The notes beneath the pieces were generated by a model that was not told the origin of the DNA, did no database searches, and worked only from the letters and a program-made list of their open reading frames with translations. 10,150 nucleotides of DNA from DATBAT01 sp036271375 (GTDB lineage: Bacteria; Acidobacteriota; Terriglobia; Terriglobales; Acidobacteriaceae): NCBI GenBank assembly GCA_036271375.1, contig DATBAT010000277.1:1-10150 (forward strand), given 5' to 3'. A program made the position numbers and the translations under genes. Positions 6,956-10,150 of this stretch are shown here, piece by piece. The stretch's first letter is position 1; every line of letters starts with the position of its first letter.

Positions 6956-7549
6956 ATGCGCGTCCTCTCCCGATTCCTGACGGCGGCCACTGACGTCAGC
7001 CGCTTTCCTGCTCCCACCTTGCCGGAGGTCGCGTTCCTTGGGCGCTCCAACGTAGGAAAATCGAGCGTCATCAATTCCCTGCTGGGATCGAAGGTCGCAC
7101 GCACCAGTTCGACGCCCGGACGCACCCAGTCCATTAACTTCTTCGAGATCCGTTGGGCGGGAAAGCCGCAACCGGAAATGATCTTCGCCGACTTGCCCGG
7201 TTACGGCTATGCGCGAGTGCCCAAAGCCATCACCAGTCAGTGGAACGGATTTATCGAGCCCTACATCCAGGAACGCCCGACTTTGGCGTTGTGCGTAGCC
7301 TTGGTCGACTTAAACGTCCCGCCACAGCCCTCCGACAAAGAACTGTTGCAGTTCCTGCAAGGACAAGAGAGGCCGTTTCTCATAGTCGGCACCAAGAGCG
7401 ATAAGCTTTCCAACAATCAGTCACGCAATGCCCTGACCGCTCTGGCCCGTGAGTTTTCCCATGCGCACATTCTGTCCTTTTCGGCAAAGACCGGCGCCGG
7501 CAAAGAAGAACTGTGGAAGGAAATCCGTGCCGCAGCTGGCGCACAGTAG
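6956..7549 (+). CDS. engB: Ribosome biogenesis GTP-binding protein EngB (YihA/YsxC)
   Basis: EngB is an essential TRAFAC-class GTPase needed for late assembly of the 50S ribosomal subunit. The 197-residue length is standard. G1 (P-loop) is GRSNVGKSS at 29-37, G2 is in TPGRTQ at 53-58, G3 is DLPGYGYA at 79-86, G4 is TKSD at 146-149 and G5 is SAK at 176-178. The lead-in FLTAATDVSRFPAPTLPEVA before the P-loop is typical and supports ATG6956. No clear SD precedes it, and the ATG follows the lipoprotein stop by 48 bp, so it may be read from the lipoprotein transcript or start from a promoter I cannot define. No partner genes of ribosome assembly are adjacent. Confidence 0.97.
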   Translation: MRVLSRFLTAATDVSRFPAPTLPEVAFLGRSNVGKSSVINSLLGSKVARTSSTPGRTQSINFFEIRWAGKPQPEMIFADLPGYGYARVPKAITSQWNGFIEPYIQERPTLALCVALVDLNVPPQPSDKELLQFLQGQERPFLIVGTKSDKLSNNQSRNALTALAREFSHAHILSFSAKTGAGKEELWKEIRAAAGAQ

Positions 7550-7658
7550 CGTTTGCGCTAAGATCTGAGAACCATCAACTGAGAACTAAGAATTTCTCCC
7601 TGCCTGCATCTCCTCGAACTTCGCGAGAACCCGCGTTACTTTCGTGTCCGCCCGGCAG

Positions 7659-7686
7659 CTGACTTCACCCGCCATTCCGCTATCAT
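7659..7686 (+). promoter_or_regulatory. Candidate promoter of the sugar epimerase gene
   Basis: CTGACT (7659-7664, four of six -35 bases), a 16 bp spacer and TATCAT (7681-7686, five of six -10 bases) end 9 nt before ATG7696, predicting a leader of only a few bases. The upstream gap from 7550 also holds the octamer CTGAGAAC twice (7565-7572 and 7579-7586), a short 14 bp period repeat of unknown meaning; nothing else is seen there. Confidence 0.45.
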
Positions 7687-7695
7687 GATTGAGCT

Positions 7696-8652
7696 ATGGC
7701 TACCTATCTAATCACTGGCGTTGCAGGATTCATCGGCTCCGCACTGGCCCGCGCGGTACTCGCGCAGGGCGACAAAGTACGCGGCCTCGACAACTTCTCT
7801 TCCGGCAAGCACGAGAACCTCGAAGAAATTATCAAGCGCATCGACTTCCGTGAGGGTGACGTGCTCGACCTCGAAGCGCTTCACGAAGCCTGCCAGGGCG
7901 TGGACTACGTGATGCACCAGGCGGCGATTCCTTCGGTGCCCAAGTCAGTGGACGATCCGTTGGGCAACAACGCCGCCAACGTCGACGGGACCGTCAACGT
8001 GCTGGTCGCTGCCCGCGATGCCAAGGTAAAGCGTCTGACCTTCGCCGCGTCCTCGGCCGCCTATGGCGATGCCCCAGGGCTGCCCAAGCGCGAAGACATG
8101 CTGCCCAGCCCGATTTCGCCTTATGCGGTGGGCAAATTGGCCTCCGAATATTATCTGCGTTCGTTTTACCGCTGTTATGGCCTCGAGACGGTCGCGCTAC
8201 GCTACTTCAACGTCTTCGGACCGCGCCAGGACCCTAAGTCGCAGTACTCCGGGGTGCTCGCCAAATTCACTACGCAAATGATCAAAGGCGAACAGCCGAC
8301 CTGTTTCGGCGATGGCAAGCAGAGCCGCGATTTCGTTTACGTGGACAACGTTGTGCAGGCGAACCTGCTGGCCTGCAAGGCTCCGGCTGCGGAAGTCGCC
8401 GGGAAAGTTTTTAACGTAGGCATTGGCCAGCGTGTCGACCTCGTCGAAACTTTCGAAGTGCTCAGGAAGCTAACCGGATTCAAAGGTGAATTGAAATTTG
8501 CGGAAGAACGTTCCGGAGATGTAAAACATTCCGGCGCGGACATTTCCCTCATTAAGAAGCACATGGGATACGTTCCGAAAGTCAGTTTTGAAGACGGACT
8601 TCGCCTGACCATCGAGTGGTACAAGACGCAAGACAAGCTGGTCACGGCGTGA
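7696..8652 (+). CDS. NAD-dependent epimerase/dehydratase, UDP-sugar 4-epimerase-like
   Basis: A 318-residue extended short-chain dehydrogenase/reductase. The Rossmann motif is GVAGFIG at 8-14; Asp32 after strand 2 favours NAD. Ser119/Ser120, Tyr143 and Lys147 (SPYAVGK) form the catalytic set. The stretches SSAAYGDAPGLPK, LRYFNVFGPRQDP and SRDFVYVDNVV resemble the WbpP/TviC group of UDP-GlcNAc(GalNAc) 4-epimerases more than GalE, so epimerisation of UDP-N-acetylhexosamine or a uronic-acid form for surface polysaccharide is the best guess. The exact substrate cannot be read from sequence. No SD is present; a good -10 lies 9 nt before the ATG. It has no glycosyltransferase neighbours here, so it is not part of an obvious polysaccharide cluster within this window. 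Confidence 0.92.
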   Translation: MATYLITGVAGFIGSALARAVLAQGDKVRGLDNFSSGKHENLEEIIKRIDFREGDVLDLEALHEACQGVDYVMHQAAIPSVPKSVDDPLGNNAANVDGTVNVLVAARDAKVKRLTFAASSAAYGDAPGLPKREDMLPSPISPYAVGKLASEYYLRSFYRCYGLETVALRYFNVFGPRQDPKSQYSGVLAKFTTQMIKGEQPTCFGDGKQSRDFVYVDNVVQANLLACKAPAAEVAGKVFNVGIGQRVDLVETFEVLRKLTGFKGELKFAEERSGDVKHSGADISLIKKHMGYVPKVSFEDGLRLTIEWYKTQDKLVTA

Positions 8653-8725
8653 GCGGACAACACGAACCGTCGGAGAGCCAGCCCCGGGTTACTTTAGTGA
8701 TCTGTGGCAGGCCGCATCGAAACAC

Positions 8726-8731
8726 TAGAGT
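8726..8731 (+). promoter_or_regulatory. Candidate -10 box of the PilZ protein gene
   Basis: TAGAGT fits the TANNNT -10 pattern and ends 6 nt before ATG8738, which lacks an SD; a leaderless transcript would result. No convincing -35 is visible, so this is tentative. Confidence 0.3.
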
Positions 8732-8737
8732 GAACTT

Positions 8738-9418
8738 ATGACGCTGTCTTCGATGATCGTCTCGCGGGACTGGCAGGAAGTCAGCGTTCTCGAGTGCGTG
8801 CTCAACGGTCTCCATATCGGAGTGGAAGTTGAGGGCGAACTCGATCGCGCCTACACCAAATTTGTGAAGTCAAAAGTTGATGCCGTAATCGTCGACTACG
8901 ACGAAGATGGCTCACGCGCCTTCGTCGAAAAACTTCAGGCTGGCGGGTCGGGACCCATCGTGATCGCCAGCGGATCCAACTCTCAGCATCAACTCGACTC
9001 TCTTGGCGCGAGTTTCGTCGTTGCCAAACCCATTTCTGTCGAACGCGCCGTCCATACTCTTTCCGCCGCGCGCAACATGATCATGCACGAGCGGCTGCGC
9101 TATCACCGTCAGGATCTCGACCTGCCGGTTTCTATCACGATCGATTCTGGGGAGAGCGCGAAGGGTGAAATCATCAACCTGAGCCAGGGTGGAGCGAAGA
9201 TGAGAACCAAGTTCATGCTCTCTTCTTCTCAGCCTGTGAGCTTAGGATTCACTTTGCCGGGTGCGCCGTCAGACCTGAGCATTCCTGGGACAATTACCTG
9301 GGCAGACAAACACGGAAACGCGGGCGTGCGTTTCGTCGATGTGGACGACAATTCCAAACGCCAATTGCAGTTGTGGGTGGAGCGCCGCTACTTCCAGCCT
9401 GCCGGCGCGGCAGACTAA
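8738..9418 (+). CDS. Degenerate receiver-like domain plus PilZ domain protein
   Basis: A 226-residue cytoplasmic protein with two parts. Residues about 4-112 look like a response-regulator receiver fold: AVIVDYDE places Asp53 at the phospho-acceptor strand end, VIASGS (75-80) matches the conserved Ser/Thr strand, and VVAKP (94-98) the Lys-Pro strand. The acidic pair near the N-terminus is reduced to a single Asp11, so it may not be phosphorylated. Residues about 117-218 form a PilZ domain. NLSQGG (147-152) keeps the second c-di-GMP motif, N/DxSxxG, but the RxxxR motif is altered: the segment is RLRYHR, so the position four before Arg124 is Leu120 instead of Arg. Binding of c-di-GMP is therefore uncertain. 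The gene stands alone and its target is unknown. It converges tail to tail, one base apart, with the next gene. Confidence 0.88.
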   Translation: MTLSSMIVSRDWQEVSVLECVLNGLHIGVEVEGELDRAYTKFVKSKVDAVIVDYDEDGSRAFVEKLQAGGSGPIVIASGSNSQHQLDSLGASFVVAKPISVERAVHTLSAARNMIMHERLRYHRQDLDLPVSITIDSGESAKGEIINLSQGGAKMRTKFMLSSSQPVSLGFTLPGAPSDLSIPGTITWADKHGNAGVRFVDVDDNSKRQLQLWVERRYFQPAGAAD

Positions 9419-9419
9419 T

Positions 9420-9704
9420 TCAAGAAGCTTTATCGACCTGGATATCCTGGTGATGCTGTTGGCCCCATTCGGCCAGCCGGTTTAGATCGTAGCTGTATGG
9501 CCCGTAAGCGCGAAACTTCTTCTCATCAAACAGCCGTTTGATGCCGCACCCCACACAAACTTGATACGAAACATCCTGGGCGCGCACCGGCCAGCTCATC
9601 TTGCTATGCCAGCACCCTCGAAATAGAACCACTCCGGCTCCGGCTACGCCGGCAGCAATAACACCCAGCGGCCATTTCCACTTCGACTTCTTTTGTTCTT
9701 CCAA
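9420..9704 (-). CDS. Small membrane-anchored protein with a possible zinc ribbon
   Basis: A 94-residue protein not assignable to a named family. After a lysine-rich start, residues about 11-29 form one transmembrane helix (WPLGVIAAGVAGAGVVLF). Cys31 with His33 right after the helix, and Cys50-x2-Cys53 in YQVCVGCG, could bind one zinc ion. The layout, two short cysteine knuckles flanking SWPVR and followed by an aromatic Phe-Asp stretch, resembles small proteins I associate with Acidobacteriota genomes (recollection, not a search). Start: TTG9704 with AAGGT (9713-9717) 8 nt upstream; a TATAAA box at 9726-9731 (minus strand) could be its -10. No other in-frame start keeps the anchor. It ends one base from the PilZ gene without a terminator. 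Function unknown. Confidence 0.7.
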   Translation of the reverse strand: MEEQKKSKWKWPLGVIAAGVAGAGVVLFRGCWHSKMSWPVRAQDVSYQVCVGCGIKRLFDEKKFRAYGPYSYDLNRLAEWGQQHHQDIQVDKAS

Positions 9705-9786
9705 CGCACTCTACCTTGAGAGAAATTTATAAATACCACGATAATGTTTTCGCTCCTCCAAGACAATAGCTGGCCAAGCACCACGC

Positions 9787-9835
9787 CTCACGTGGAGACA
9801 GGTGTCTCACCTGTCCGCCGACGCGAAGCGAGGCG
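9787..9835. repeat. CAGGTG/CACCTG hairpin repeat, copy 3 (two-hairpin unit)
   Basis: The stem is GACAGGTG (9797-9804) with CACCTGTC (9808-9815) around a TCT loop. It is preceded by CTCACGTGGA, as in copy 1. Relative to copy 1, a G:C stem pair (4564:4581) has become A:T (9798:9814), a compensatory double change. A second hairpin follows, built from CGCC (9816-9819) and GGCG (9832-9835) with an inner CGC-GAA-GCG (9822-9830). Confidence 0.7.
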
Positions 9836-9909
9836 TACTTTGAGTTGCCTTTTCGAAGTCAATCCCCAAATTGGGAATGCGACAAAAAATATCGTCGCAA
9901 CTAGCGTGA

Positions 9910-9945
9910 CTTTACAAAACGTTCCGCGTGGAACGTTTTGTAAAG
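9910..9945. repeat. 36 bp near-perfect palindrome with a parS-like core
   Basis: Both 16 bp arms (9910-9925 and 9930-9945) match exactly; the only unpaired positions are 9926 and 9929 in the centre. The core CGTTCCGCGTGGAACG (9920-9935) agrees with the ParB-site form TGTTCCACGTGGAACA at 13 of 16 positions, the changes being the outer T:A pair and one central base. It could be a divergent parS, a binding site of another dimeric protein, or an interspersed palindrome. No T-run follows, so it is not a normal terminator. It starts 206 bp upstream of the gene to the left and ends 65 bp before amrS. Confidence 0.7.
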
Positions 9946-10010
9946 ATGCATCGCATCGCCCCAATCTGCTCGCGCCAAAGGACTTCGCGTAAACTAAACG
10001 TGAGCCCGAG

Positions 10011-10150
10011 ATGCCAGCCCTCCGCGACATTCTCGATGTCCACGTGCGTGAAGGCGATCTCTACGAGCCGCTGGACCGCAATCGTGTGCGCTGCTTTGCC
10101 TGTGGACATTGCTGCCCCATTCCGGAAGGGCAGGCGGGCGTCTGCAAGGT
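10011..10150 (+). CDS. amrS: AmmeMemoRadiSam system radical SAM protein AmrS, N-terminal part
   Basis: Only the first 46 codons lie in the window; the gene runs off the right edge. The visible protein carries RCFACGHCCPIPEGQAGVCK (27-46), matching the N-terminal CxxCxHxC-x-I-xxG-xxGxC block of the radical-SAM member of the AmmeMemoRadiSam system, a set of three conserved proteins (AMMECR1-like, Memo-like and radical SAM). The radical-SAM CxxxCxxC cluster itself would lie beyond the window. In the cited block Cys28, Cys31, Cys34, Cys35 and Cys45 are present. Start ATG10011 has only GAG directly upstream and no clear SD; a TAAACT box ends 15 nt before it. Whether the Memo and AMMECR1 partners follow cannot be seen. 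Confidence 0.8.
   Translation, partial: MPALRDILDVHVREGDLYEPLDRNRVRCFACGHCCPIPEGQAGVCK

Larger units (their letters stand above)
9705..10010. other. Intergenic region rich in inverted repeats, no credible gene
   Basis: This gap separates two divergent genes. From left to right it holds the putative -10 of the left gene (TATAAA, 9726-9731), repeat copy 3 (9787-9835), a CCCAA-A-TTGGG inverted repeat (9865-9875), a TGCGAC/GTCGCA hairpin with a 10 nt loop (9878-9899), the 36 bp palindrome (9910-9945), and TAAACT (9990-9995), a possible -10 for the right gene. Open frames on both strands here (for example 9744-9992) are only translations of the repeats and palindrome. Confidence 0.7.

Noticed and set aside
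9744..9992. 82-codon plus-strand frame (and the opposite 80-codon frame at 9788-10030)
   Set aside because: The peptides consist of translated repeat and palindrome (VETGVSPVR, NVPRGTF), no family is recognisable, and the region is structured intergenic DNA.
1..10150. tRNA, rRNA, CRISPR array, insertion sequence or phage genes
   Set aside because: No cloverleaf or CCA end, regularly spaced repeats, transposase motifs or phage-like genes were seen on either strand.

Overview
This window looks like a chromosomal segment of a soil-type Acidobacteriota (Terriglobia/Koribacter-like) bacterium. That is inferred from moderately high GC, the clpP-clpX-lon order, the wording of the ClpX and EngB proteins, an IPT/TIG lipoprotein, a REC-like/PilZ protein and short CAGGTG/CACCTG hairpin repeats between genes. 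No search could be run, so the taxon is inference.

Left part (46-4540, + strand) is a proteostasis cluster. clpP (peptidase) and clpX (unfoldase) lie 67 bp apart and are probably co-transcribed. lon, a complete ATP-dependent protease, follows after a 144 bp gap that holds two hairpins. All three use GTG starts behind a purine-rich Shine-Dalgarno (SD) sequence. A small two-helix membrane protein (4662-4880) follows, with a hairpin repeat on each side.

Middle part (4972-6355, - strand) is a compact three-gene operon: a dihydrofolate-reductase-fold protein, an SRPBCC/AHSA1 protein and an ArsR-type repressor overlapping the SRPBCC stop codon. Its upstream region (6388-6444) has a consensus -35, an AT-rich -10 and two copies of an 11 bp motif 42 bp apart, one on the -10 and one just upstream of the -35. 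This looks like an autoregulated, ligand-responsive operon.

Right part (6503-9418, + strand) holds single genes: a lipoprotein with an IPT/TIG domain, the ribosome-assembly GTPase EngB, a UDP-sugar 4-epimerase-like SDR enzyme and a degenerate receiver-PilZ protein. Most lack an SD and several have a TANNNT box 5-9 nt before ATG, suggesting leaderless or near-leaderless mRNAs. A membrane-anchored possible zinc-ribbon protein (9420-9704, - strand) converges on the PilZ gene.

The last stretch is a roughly 300 bp intergenic region with a third CAGGTG repeat, two small inverted repeats and a 36 bp near-perfect palindrome whose core resembles a ParB parS site. It precedes the first 46 codons of an AmmeMemoRadiSam radical-SAM protein (amrS), cut by the window end. 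The core genes are ordinary. The items most worth a second look are the paired operator, the two-hairpin repeat family with a compensatory change, the parS-like palindrome and the PilZ protein lacking the first arginine of its binding motif.
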